Shown here one piece after another: positions 25,940 to 33,541 of a stretch of 64,000 nt of DNA. Positions within the stretch are counted from its first letter, which is position 1; every line of letters starts with the position of its first letter. A model generated the notes under the pieces. That model was not told the origin of the DNA, did not search any database, and saw only the letters and a program-made list of their open reading frames with translations. Both the position numbers and the translations under genes were made by a program. Source of the stretch: Polyangium sp. 15x6 (GTDB lineage Bacteria > Myxococcota_A > Polyangia > Polyangiales > Polyangiaceae); assembly GCF_029960785.1 (NCBI RefSeq), contig NZ_JASBQE010000052.1, positions 19,245 through 83,244 on the forward strand, in the 5' to 3' direction.

Positions 25940-26968
25940 ATGCTGCCCTTCGAGATTCGCGCCGCCACCCTCGGTGATGAGGAGCAAATGCTCCGCGTCG
26001 CGCGACACCTCAACTCGGTCAACCTGCCGCACGATCGGGACGAGATTCACGAGATCGTGAGCCTCTCCCACAAGAGCTTCACCGGCGAGATCAAGGACCC
26101 GCGCCTCCGGCAGTACGTCTTCGTCCTCATCGACCGCGCGAAGGACCACATCATCGGCACCTCGATGATCATCGCGCAGCTCGGCCGGCGCGGCGCGCCC
26201 TACATCTACTTCGACGTGCTCGACGAGGAGCGGTACTCGGCCACGATCGACCGGCACTTCCACCACACGCTCCTGCGCATCGGCTACTCGTACGACGGCC
26301 CGACCGAGATCGGCGGCCTCGTGATCATGCCCGAGTACCGCCGCACCGACCGGCTCGGCACGTTCATCTCGTACGTGCGGTTCCTCTACCTCGCCGCCCA
26401 CCGCGAGCTCTTCCAGCAGGAGGTCCTCGCCGAGCTTTTGCCCCCGCTCGAGCCCGACGGCACGAGCCACCTCTGGGAGGCCCTCGGCCGTCGCTTCACG
26501 GACCTGACGTACGCCGAGGCCGACCGGCTCTCGAAGAAGAACAAGGAGTTCATCAAGGGCCTCTTCCCCGAAGGGCCCATCCACGCGTCGCTCCTGCCCG
26601 AGGAAGCGCAGAAGGTCATCGGCAAGACGGGCCTGCAGACCCGCGGCGTCGAAAAACTCCTGCGCCGCATCGGCTTCCGTTACGCCCACCGCGTCGACCC
26701 CTTCGACGGCGGCCCGCACTACACGGCGCGGATGGACGAGATCACGCTCATCGCCGACACGAAGCGCACCCGCGCCGACCGCCCCTACTCCCCGGACGTC
26801 GGCGACCGCAAAGGCATCCTCGCCGTCGAGATGCCCGAGCCCCCGTTCTTCCGGGCCGTCCTCGGCCACTTTCGCGAGGGCCCGCGCGGCGTCGCCGTCG
26901 ACGACGAGGCCTGGGAGACGCTCAACCTCCACCACTCGAGCCCGCTGATCGTCCTGCCGATCGAGTAA
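25940..26968 (+). CDS. Arginine/ornithine N-succinyltransferase (AstA)-family acyltransferase
   Basis: The 342-residue protein matches the AstA family in length and pattern: FEIRAATLGDEEQMLRVARH at the start, EIGGLVIMPEYRRTDRLGTF, SYVRFLYLAAHRELF, LWEALGRRFTDLTYAEAD and YTARMDEITLIADTKR. AstA succinylates arginine in the ammonia-producing AST pathway. No astB-E genes are nearby, and long-chain or lipid-linked functions have been proposed for some distant members, so the substrate is uncertain. The ATG follows directly after CCTCTGTTTCCC without a strong Shine-Dalgarno. Confidence 0.83.
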   Translation: MLPFEIRAATLGDEEQMLRVARHLNSVNLPHDRDEIHEIVSLSHKSFTGEIKDPRLRQYVFVLIDRAKDHIIGTSMIIAQLGRRGAPYIYFDVLDEERYSATIDRHFHHTLLRIGYSYDGPTEIGGLVIMPEYRRTDRLGTFISYVRFLYLAAHRELFQQEVLAELLPPLEPDGTSHLWEALGRRFTDLTYAEADRLSKKNKEFIKGLFPEGPIHASLLPEEAQKVIGKTGLQTRGVEKLLRRIGFRYAHRVDPFDGGPHYTARMDEITLIADTKRTRADRPYSPDVGDRKGILAVEMPEPPFFRAVLGHFREGPRGVAVDDEAWETLNLHHSSPLIVLPIE

Positions 26969-26973
26969 CGCTC

Positions 26974-27007
26974 GGGGGCTACGCTCGGCGAGCCGAGCTG
27001 CGCCCCC
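26974..27007. repeat. Intergenic hairpin element, copy 2
   Basis: A 34-bp copy of the element at 24471, differing by one missing base in the loop and one substitution in the right arm. It starts five bases after the AstA-like stop codon and ends about 120 bases before the GMC oxidoreductase gene. Confidence 0.6.
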
Positions 27008-27067
27008 GAACCCCCCGGCCGCTCCGAGGCAACGCTCTGGCTGCACGGCGAGCCCGTCGCGCTCGCC

Positions 27068-27117
27068 CCCTTGTATTCTGTGCGTTCTTTCGCTACAGAA
27101 TTTTTAGTACACAAGGG
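27068..27117. promoter_or_regulatory. Nested inverted repeats upstream of the GMC oxidoreductase gene
   Basis: ATTCTGT (27075-27081) pairs with ACAGAAT (27095-27101), and CCCTTGT (27068-27074) pairs with ACAAGGG (27111-27117). The region is strikingly AT-rich for this genome. TTGTAT and TACAGA (27071-27076 and 27094-27099) are 17 bp apart and could be -35 and -10 boxes, so the repeats would cover the promoter. The right arm merges into the AGGGAG ribosome binding site of the next gene, so it may also act on the mRNA. Confidence 0.45.
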
Positions 27118-27125
27118 AGCCACGC

Positions 27126-29150
27126 ATGGTTGCTCACCCGGACCCTTCGCTCTCCGTCCCCAGCGATCCCGAGGGCCTCGCGCGTGGCCTGCATCGCAAG
27201 GCGTCTGCCGCCCCGCGCGCGGACCGAGGCCGGTGGCTCTCCGCGCGTGAGCTCGACATCCTGACGGCGGTCGCCGAGGCCGCCCTCCCCCCGGGGCGCT
27301 TCCTCGAAGGGGCGGGCCGCGACACCGCCGAGGCCACGCACCGCTACCTGTCCGACATCCCCCGCGAGGCGATCCGCGTCTTTCAGGGCTCCCTCTGGGC
27401 CGTCGAGCTGTCCACGCTGCCCACGAAGCGAAGGCCGTTCTCGGAGCTCTCCGTGGAGGACCGGCTCGCGGCGCTCCGGCGCTTCGAGCGATCGCGCGTG
27501 CTGCCGGTCCGCGAGATCGTCCGGGTCCTGCTCACGCCGCTCAAGGCCATGCATTTCGACCGGCCCGAGATGTTCCGCCACGTCGGCTGCCGCTACGAGC
27601 TCGAGACGGTGCGCGACGAAAAACCCCGCTGGATGGCCCGCGTGACCGACGGGCGCGAGGTCGATACGGATCTCGACCTCGAATGCGAGGTCGTCGTGGT
27701 CGGCACGGGCGCGGGCGGCGCGGCCGCGGCCTACGAGCTCGCCTCGCGCGGACGGGCCGTGCTCCTCCTGGAGGAGGGCCATTACCACAGGCGATCGAGC
27801 TTCAACGGCAGGCCCTCCCGGGCGTTTGGCAATCTCTATCGCGACAAGGGAATGACCGTCGCGCTCGGCAACGTGAACATCCCCGTCTGGGCCGGACGCG
27901 CCGTCGGCGGCAGTACGGTCATCAACTCGGGCACCTGCTACCGCGCCCCCGCCCGCACCTTCGCCTACTGGCGTGATCACCACGGCCTGCCCCGCGACTT
28001 CTCGCCCGAGGGCCTCGGCCCCTATTACGAGCGCGTCGAGGCCATGCTCGGCGTCGCCCCCGCGAATCCGCTCCACCTCGGCAAGATCGCCGGCATCATC
28101 GCGCGCGGCGCCGAGCACCTGGGCCTCCGCCACCACGCGATCACCCGCAACGCCCCCGATTGCGACGGCCAGGGCATTTGTTGCTTCGGCTGCCCCACGG
28201 GCGCGAAACGCTCCACCGACGTGAGTTACGTGCCCGCCGCGCTCGCCCACGGCGCCGAGCTCGTGACGGCCGCGCGCGTCGATTTCGTGGACATCGTGGC
28301 CGGACGCGCCCGCGGCGTCACCGCGACCCTCGGCGCCGAACGAACGAAAGGCCGCGCCCCGCGCCTCCGCGTCCGCGCGGACGCCGTCGTCGTCGCCGGC
28401 GGCACGCTCATGACGCCGCTCCTGCTCCGCCGCAGCGGCGCTTGCCTGTCCTCGGGGATGCTCGGGAAAAACCTCTCGATCCACCCCGCCTCGAAGGTGA
28501 TGGCGCTCTTCGACGAACGCGTCGATCAATGGAACGGGATCCCGCAAGGGTATTCGATCGACCAATTCGCCGAGGAAGGCTTGCTCTTCGAGGGCGGCTC
28601 GCTCCCGTTCGACGTCGCCGCGCTCGGCGTGCCGTGGTCGGGGCCGAGGTACGTCGAGGTGATGGAAAAATACCCATACCTCGCGACGTTCGGCTTCATG
28701 ATCCAGGACCATAGCCGCGGCGAGGTCCGCACGGGCCCCGGCGGCCGCCCGCTGCTCTTCTATCGCATGAACGAGCGAGATACGCGGCTCCTCCAGCGCG
28801 GCGTCGAGATCCTCTGCGACGTCTTTCAGGCCGCCGGCGCGCGCCGCGTCCTGCCGTTCGTCGCGGGTCACGACGAGGTGAGCACGAAGGAGGCCCTCGC
28901 CCGCCTCCGGTCGAGCCGCATTCAGCCGAGCGACATCGAGGTGACGGCTTACCACCCCCTCGGGACGTGCCGTATCGGCACCAATCCCGCCCGCTCCTGC
29001 CTCGGACCCGACCACGAGGCCCACGACGTCGCCGGACTCTACGTATGCGACGGCAGCGCCATCCCGTCCTCCCTCGGCGTGAACCCGCAGATGACCATCA
29101 TGGCCATGGCCCTGCGCGCCGCTGAAATCCTCCATCAGCGGCTCGGCTAG
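27126..29150 (+). CDS. GMC-family FAD-dependent oxidoreductase (long-chain alcohol oxidase-like)
   Basis: The 674-residue protein has a ~190-residue N-terminal helical domain (as in plant/yeast long-chain fatty alcohol oxidases) before the FAD-binding loop VVVVGTGAGGAAAAYELASRG (core GTGAGGAAAA, about residue 195). GRAVGGSTVINSGTCYRAP is the GMC signature 1. CFGCPTGAKRSTDVSYVP and a C-terminal catalytic-site block YHPLGTCRIG are also present. No signal peptide is seen. The substrate is unknown; alcohols or sterols are likely. The ATG follows AAGGGAGCCACGC. Confidence 0.87.
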   Translation: MVAHPDPSLSVPSDPEGLARGLHRKASAAPRADRGRWLSARELDILTAVAEAALPPGRFLEGAGRDTAEATHRYLSDIPREAIRVFQGSLWAVELSTLPTKRRPFSELSVEDRLAALRRFERSRVLPVREIVRVLLTPLKAMHFDRPEMFRHVGCRYELETVRDEKPRWMARVTDGREVDTDLDLECEVVVVGTGAGGAAAAYELASRGRAVLLLEEGHYHRRSSFNGRPSRAFGNLYRDKGMTVALGNVNIPVWAGRAVGGSTVINSGTCYRAPARTFAYWRDHHGLPRDFSPEGLGPYYERVEAMLGVAPANPLHLGKIAGIIARGAEHLGLRHHAITRNAPDCDGQGICCFGCPTGAKRSTDVSYVPAALAHGAELVTAARVDFVDIVAGRARGVTATLGAERTKGRAPRLRVRADAVVVAGGTLMTPLLLRRSGACLSSGMLGKNLSIHPASKVMALFDERVDQWNGIPQGYSIDQFAEEGLLFEGGSLPFDVAALGVPWSGPRYVEVMEKYPYLATFGFMIQDHSRGEVRTGPGGRPLLFYRMNERDTRLLQRGVEILCDVFQAAGARRVLPFVAGHDEVSTKEALARLRSSRIQPSDIEVTAYHPLGTCRIGTNPARSCLGPDHEAHDVAGLYVCDGSAIPSSLGVNPQMTIMAMALRAAEILHQRLG

Positions 29151-29466
29151 CAGCGGCTCCACTTTGCTAGACGAATTGCCGCTTTAACAGACGATTTTCC
29201 ATGGTCATCGGACATTCCACGTCCGTCCGATAATCGACCGGACGCTTCCACGTCCGTCCAAGCAGTGGTAAGGTCGGTCGCCCGAGGGACGGTCCCCGGG
29301 GCGATTCCAGCGGATCATTTCCTTCCGAAAACTGCGGCATGGTCGCCTGAAAAATTGCCGCGCGTGCGGCCGGAGCGCCGACGAACGCGAAAGACCGTGC
29401 GGTGGGGGACAGAAATGAACCGCTCGAATCGAGATGTGCCTGCTTTCCAGGAAGGTTCCAACAGCG
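29151..29466. other. Gene-free gap with a 14-bp direct repeat (29215-29228 and 29246-29259)
   Basis: No credible gene lies between the GMC oxidoreductase and the Cys-repeat protein. TTCCACGTCCGTCC occurs twice, 31 bp apart. Between the two copies lies CGATAATCGACCGGACG. This could be a binding site for a regulator of the downstream surface protein, but no promoter was recognised with confidence. GC content is lower than in the flanking genes. Confidence 0.4.
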
Positions 29467-31782
29467 ATGAGTAGCAAAGCGCAGTCCCCCCGAGGGGGGT
29501 GGCGATGGGCGCTCACGGCGGCTTTCATGAGCCTCGCCGTGGCCTCGTGGACGGGGTGTAGCGACGGCGGCGGATCGAACACGACCGACGGCAATGGCGG
29601 CGCCGGCGCGACCGGCGGCACCGGCGGCACCGGCGCGACCGGTGGCACCGGCGGCACCGGTGGCACCGGCGGCGGCGATACGTGTCCGGCCGGACAAACC
29701 GATTGCGACGGGACCTGCACGCTCACCGACATCGATCCGAACAACTGCGGCGCGTGTGGCAAGGCCTGCGCGGCCGGCGAAACCTGCACCGCGGGGCAAT
29801 GCGGCCTGGCGTGCGCCGGTGGCACGACGAACTGCGAGGGCAAGTGCGTCGACACCACCATCGACCCGGAGAACTGCGGCACGTGCGGCACGGCCTGCGC
29901 GGCCGGTGAGGTCTGCTCGGGCGGCCAGTGCGGCACGCAATGCGTGGGCGGCACGACGAACTGCGAAGGCAAGTGCGTCGACACGACCATCGACCCGGGG
30001 AACTGCGGCATGTGCGGCACGGCCTGCGCGGCCGGCGAGGTCTGCGCGAACGGGCAATGCGGTCTCGCCTGCGTCGGCGGCACGACGAACTGCAATGGCA
30101 AGTGCGTCGACCTCACCATCGACGCGATGAACTGCGGCATGTGCGGCACGGCGTGCCCGGCCGGTCAGGCTTGCTCGAACGGGCAGTGCGCCACGCAATG
30201 CGTCGGCGGCACGACGAACTGCAATGGCAAGTGCGTCGACCTCACGATCGACCCGACGAACTGCGGCATGTGCGGCACGGCCTGCGCGGCCGGCCAGGTC
30301 TGCGCGAACGGGCAATGCGGCCTCGCCTGCGTCGGCGGCACGACGAACTGCAATGGCAAGTGCGTCGATACCACCGTCGACCCGCTGAACTGCGGCATGT
30401 GCGGCACGGCGTGCCCGAACGGCCAGGTCTGCTCGAACGGGATGTGCCAGCTCGCCTGCGTCGGCGGCACCACGGTCTGCAATGGCAAGTGCATCGACCT
30501 GTCGCTCGACCCGCTGAACTGCGGCGCGTGCGGCGCGGCGTGTCCCTTCGGCGAGGTCTGCACGGCCGGCAAGTGCCAGCTCAACTGCGTCGGTCAAACG
30601 ACGAAGTGCGGCACGCTCTGCGTCGACATCAAGACGGACACGGCGAACTGCGGCATGTGCGGCAAGGCCTGCGCCGCCGGCCAGGTCTGCTCGAACGGCG
30701 TCTGCCAGCTCAACTGCGTCGGCGGCACGACGAAGTGCGGCAATGAGTGCGTCGACACCGAGACCGACGGCGCGAACTGCGGCATGTGCGGCAAGGTCTG
30801 CGCGGCCGGCGAGGTCTGCGCGGCCGGTCAATGCAACCTGAACTGCGTCGGCGGCACGAAGAAGTGCGCGAACACCTGCGTCGACACGAAGAACGACCCG
30901 GGCAACTGCGGCGCCTGCGGCGTCGTCTGCGGCGCCGGCCAGGTCTGCACGAACGGCCAGTGCGCCGCGCAATGCGGCCCCGGCACGACGAAGTGCGGCA
31001 ACCTCTGCGTCGACACGAAGCTCGACCCGAGCAACTGCGGCGCCTGCGGCAATGCCTGCGCCGCCGGCCAGGTCTGCTCGAACGGGCAATGCGGCGCGAC
31101 CTGCGCGGCCGGCACGACGAAGTGCGGCAGCGAATGCGTCGATACGCAGACGGACGAGGCGAACTGCGGCATGTGCGACAACGCCTGCTTGCCGAGCGTC
31201 GCCTGCTACGCGGGCGTCTGCCAGCCGGCCGGCGGGTGCGGCACGCTCGGTGATTGCGGCACTTGCGAGCAATGCGCGCTCGACGGGCTCTGCTCGGACG
31301 AGCTCGCGACCTGCGCGAACAGCCAGGACTGCGTCGACCTCTACAACTGCATCGCCATGTGCGACCCGGCCAATACGATGTGCCCGAACATGTGCGGCCA
31401 GCAGTTCCCGAACGGGATCAACCCGTACAACGACTTGCTCGATTGCCTCTACTGCCAGGAGTGCGGGACGGTCTGCGGCGTCGACCCGGTGGCATTCCAG
31501 TGCCCCGCGTCCTGCGACAACAAGAACAATTGCCAGAGCTGCTTCGACTGCTCGATGGCGATGGGCGGCATCTGCGAGGACGACCTTCAGATCTGCCTGA
31601 ACAACCCGGAGTGCACGGCGCTCTCGCAGTGCCTCGACATGTGCCCGGCCGGCGACGTGCAGTGCCAGATCAATTGCGAGCAGGCGCATGTGTTCGGCAT
31701 TGCCGACTACAACGCGATCATCATCTGCGGCGTCTGCCAGGAATGCCCGAATGACTGCAACGGCGGCATGACCTGCCCGTGA
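29467..31782 (+). CDS. Secreted/lipoprotein-like protein with twelve 43-residue cysteine repeats
   Basis: The 771-residue protein starts with a signal sequence ending in SWTGC (possible lipobox, Cys ~33). A Gly/Thr linker of GGTGGTGATGGT type reaches residue 72. Residues 73-588 are twelve tandem repeats of exactly 43 residues, each with eight conserved Cys (pattern CxGGTTxCxxxCVDxxxDxxNCGxCGxxC then CxxGQC). A different Cys-rich domain (about 590-771, CEQCALDGLCSDE, CDPANTMCPNMCG) follows. Cys-repeat proteins of this kind are known in myxobacteria as surface or fruiting-body-associated proteins of unknown function. The ATG MSSKAQ was chosen over an upstream ATG at 29434. Confidence 0.85.
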   Translation: MSSKAQSPRGGWRWALTAAFMSLAVASWTGCSDGGGSNTTDGNGGAGATGGTGGTGATGGTGGTGGTGGGDTCPAGQTDCDGTCTLTDIDPNNCGACGKACAAGETCTAGQCGLACAGGTTNCEGKCVDTTIDPENCGTCGTACAAGEVCSGGQCGTQCVGGTTNCEGKCVDTTIDPGNCGMCGTACAAGEVCANGQCGLACVGGTTNCNGKCVDLTIDAMNCGMCGTACPAGQACSNGQCATQCVGGTTNCNGKCVDLTIDPTNCGMCGTACAAGQVCANGQCGLACVGGTTNCNGKCVDTTVDPLNCGMCGTACPNGQVCSNGMCQLACVGGTTVCNGKCIDLSLDPLNCGACGAACPFGEVCTAGKCQLNCVGQTTKCGTLCVDIKTDTANCGMCGKACAAGQVCSNGVCQLNCVGGTTKCGNECVDTETDGANCGMCGKVCAAGEVCAAGQCNLNCVGGTKKCANTCVDTKNDPGNCGACGVVCGAGQVCTNGQCAAQCGPGTTKCGNLCVDTKLDPSNCGACGNACAAGQVCSNGQCGATCAAGTTKCGSECVDTQTDEANCGMCDNACLPSVACYAGVCQPAGGCGTLGDCGTCEQCALDGLCSDELATCANSQDCVDLYNCIAMCDPANTMCPNMCGQQFPNGINPYNDLLDCLYCQECGTVCGVDPVAFQCPASCDNKNNCQSCFDCSMAMGGICEDDLQICLNNPECTALSQCLDMCPAGDVQCQINCEQAHVFGIADYNAIIICGVCQECPNDCNGGMTCP
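29683..31230 (+). repeat. Twelve tandem 129-bp in-frame repeats
   Basis: The repeats encode the 43-residue Cys modules of the gene above. The middle copies (3 to 6) are most alike, whereas copies 8 to 12 replace the NCNGKC core by KCGxxC. This gradient is what unequal crossing-over in the middle of an array would leave. Confidence 0.85.
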
Positions 31783-31873
31783 CGCTATGAGCGCTCGTCC
31801 GGATCCGAGGGAAAACTTCGGATCCGGACGGGAGCTGTTCCCGGCCACACCTCGGGTGGAGTAAGCTCCGCCC

Positions 31874-32782
31874 ATGCCGAAGACCCCTCCCCCGAAGCGC
31901 GGCCCGGGCCCGAAGAAGAAGCCCGGCGTCGAGCTCCCGCCCTCGCAGCGATTCGCCCCCCTCGCAATCGGTCTCGGCATCGGCATGATGTTGCTGATCA
32001 CGGTGACGGCGCTGCGAAGGCGGCCCCCGCCGGCGCCCGCCGCCTCGACAGAGCCCGGCACCGAAACCCCCGCGCAGCGAAGCGAACGGCTCGCCCGCGC
32101 CTGCGAGGCCGCGCGCACGATGCTGTGGACCGGCGGCATGTGGGGCGCGATGCCGCTCGAAGGATTCACGGTGCGGCTGTGGCTCGGCCCGAAAGACGGG
32201 AAGATGGTCACGCATCCGGTGATCGAGGCCGCGGGCCAGAAGAGCAAGCTCGGCGAGGACGTGGACGCGGTGCTCGCGAAGGTGAACGACGGGTCCGTCT
32301 CGGTGGTGCGCCACGAGCCCGAGGGCGAGCTCGAAATCACTTTCTCGGAAGGGTATGCGCGGGCCTTTTTCGAGCTCGAAGGCCGCAATCGATTCATCGG
32401 CCTCGGCGAACGAATCGCGCGCGAGACGAACGCCGACGGCGCCGCGCTCTACGCCGGCTGCGCGCACCTCGACACGCGCGACGTCGGCGCCTGGTTCCAC
32501 GGCAAGGACACGAAAAAGGCCGCCGCCGCCCTGGTCTACGTGATGGGTTTGCCCGGCGGCGTCCGGACGCCGAAGCACGTGCCGGCCGCGAAAGACCTGG
32601 CCACGATCCAGGCCGCCACGGCCCCGCTCGACGACAACGCGATCCTCGAAATCGTGCGCGACGACGGCGCGCGCACGGTCACGACCGACGGCGTCTCGAT
32701 CACGTTCCCGTTCTCGAACCCGGTCCGCGCCGCGCAATCGAGCGCGAAGATCGCGGAGAAGCTCTCCCTGGTAAAACCCTAG
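31874..32782 (+). CDS. Hypothetical single-pass membrane protein
   Basis: A 302-residue protein with a basic Pro/Lys-rich N-terminus (PKTPPPKRGPGPKKKPG), one membrane helix at about residues 30-48 (LAIGLGIGMMLLITVTAL), a Pro/Ala linker and a ~230-residue extracytoplasmic domain. The domain has two cysteines and no family that I recognise. The topology predicts a cytoplasmic N-terminus and periplasmic domain. Its TAG stop shares CTAG (32779-32782) with the convergent lolD stop. Confidence 0.72.
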   Translation: MPKTPPPKRGPGPKKKPGVELPPSQRFAPLAIGLGIGMMLLITVTALRRRPPPAPAASTEPGTETPAQRSERLARACEAARTMLWTGGMWGAMPLEGFTVRLWLGPKDGKMVTHPVIEAAGQKSKLGEDVDAVLAKVNDGSVSVVRHEPEGELEITFSEGYARAFFELEGRNRFIGLGERIARETNADGAALYAGCAHLDTRDVGAWFHGKDTKKAAAALVYVMGLPGGVRTPKHVPAAKDLATIQAATAPLDDNAILEIVRDDGARTVTTDGVSITFPFSNPVRAAQSSAKIAEKLSLVKP

Positions 32783-33537
32783 GCCTCGGCCGCCGCTGCG
32801 GGCGCCGCGGGCGCCGCGCCCGCTTTTTCGCTCTCGAACGGGGATTGACCGCGACGAACGTCGCTCTCGATCCTCCCGTCGGTCACCGTCACCATCCGCG
32901 GCATCGACTCGGCGAAGCTCGGGTTGTGTGTGACGACAACGATCGTCGTTCCGTGCTTGCGATTGATCTCGAAGAAGAGGTCGTGCATCGCCTTCGAGGT
33001 GCTCGAATCGAGGTTGCCCGTCGGCTCGTCGGCGAGCAAGAGCTTCGGCGAGAGCACGAGCGCGCGCGCCAGCGCCACGCGTTGCTGCTCGCCGCCCGAG
33101 AGCTCACCGGGCCGATGCGTCACGCGGTGCGCGAGGCCGACCTCCGTGAGCAGCGCCGTCGCGGGCGCCTCCATTTCCCTGCGTGATTTGCCCTGGATCA
33201 GGCCGGGCATCATCACGTTCTCCAGCGCATTGAACTCGGGCAGGAGGTGATGGAACTGGAACACGAAGCCAATCGTGCGGTTCCGGATCGCCGCGAGGCG
33301 CGCGCTCGGCAGGCCCACGAGGTGCTCGCCCGCGAGCTTGATCTTCCCGGCCGTCGGCAAATCGAGCGTGCCGATGCAATGGAGGAGCGTGCTCTTGCCC
33401 GCGCCCGAGGGGCCGACGATCGCCACGACCTCGCCTTGATCGATGACGAGGTCGATCCCACGGAGCACGTCCAGCCGACGCCCCATGTGGACGAACGATT
33501 TTTGCAGGTTCTCGATGACGATGAGCGGCTCGCTCAT
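32779..33537 (-). CDS. lolD: LolD-like lipoprotein-releasing ABC transporter ATPase
   Basis: The 252-residue ATPase has Walker A IVGPSGAGKST, Q-loop in FVFQFHHLLPEF, the ABC signature LSGGEQQR, Walker B LLLADEPTGNLD and the H-loop in VVTHNPSFA. FQFHHLLPEFxALENV is typical of LolD. It energises release of outer-membrane lipoproteins from the inner membrane; the many lipoproteins in this window are potential clients. A ~25-residue Ala-rich tail is unusual. It follows lolC by four bases in the prfB-lysS-lolC-lolD operon. Confidence 0.94.
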   Translation of the reverse strand: MSEPLIVIENLQKSFVHMGRRLDVLRGIDLVIDQGEVVAIVGPSGAGKSTLLHCIGTLDLPTAGKIKLAGEHLVGLPSARLAAIRNRTIGFVFQFHHLLPEFNALENVMMPGLIQGKSRREMEAPATALLTEVGLAHRVTHRPGELSGGEQQRVALARALVLSPKLLLADEPTGNLDSSTSKAMHDLFFEINRKHGTTIVVVTHNPSFAESMPRMVTVTDGRIESDVRRGQSPFESEKAGAAPAAPAAAAEA

Positions 33538-33541
33538 GGGC

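Noticed and set aside
29683..31230. Regular 129-bp repeats as a CRISPR-like array
   Set aside because: The units are long, in frame, encode conserved Cys and have no spacer structure.
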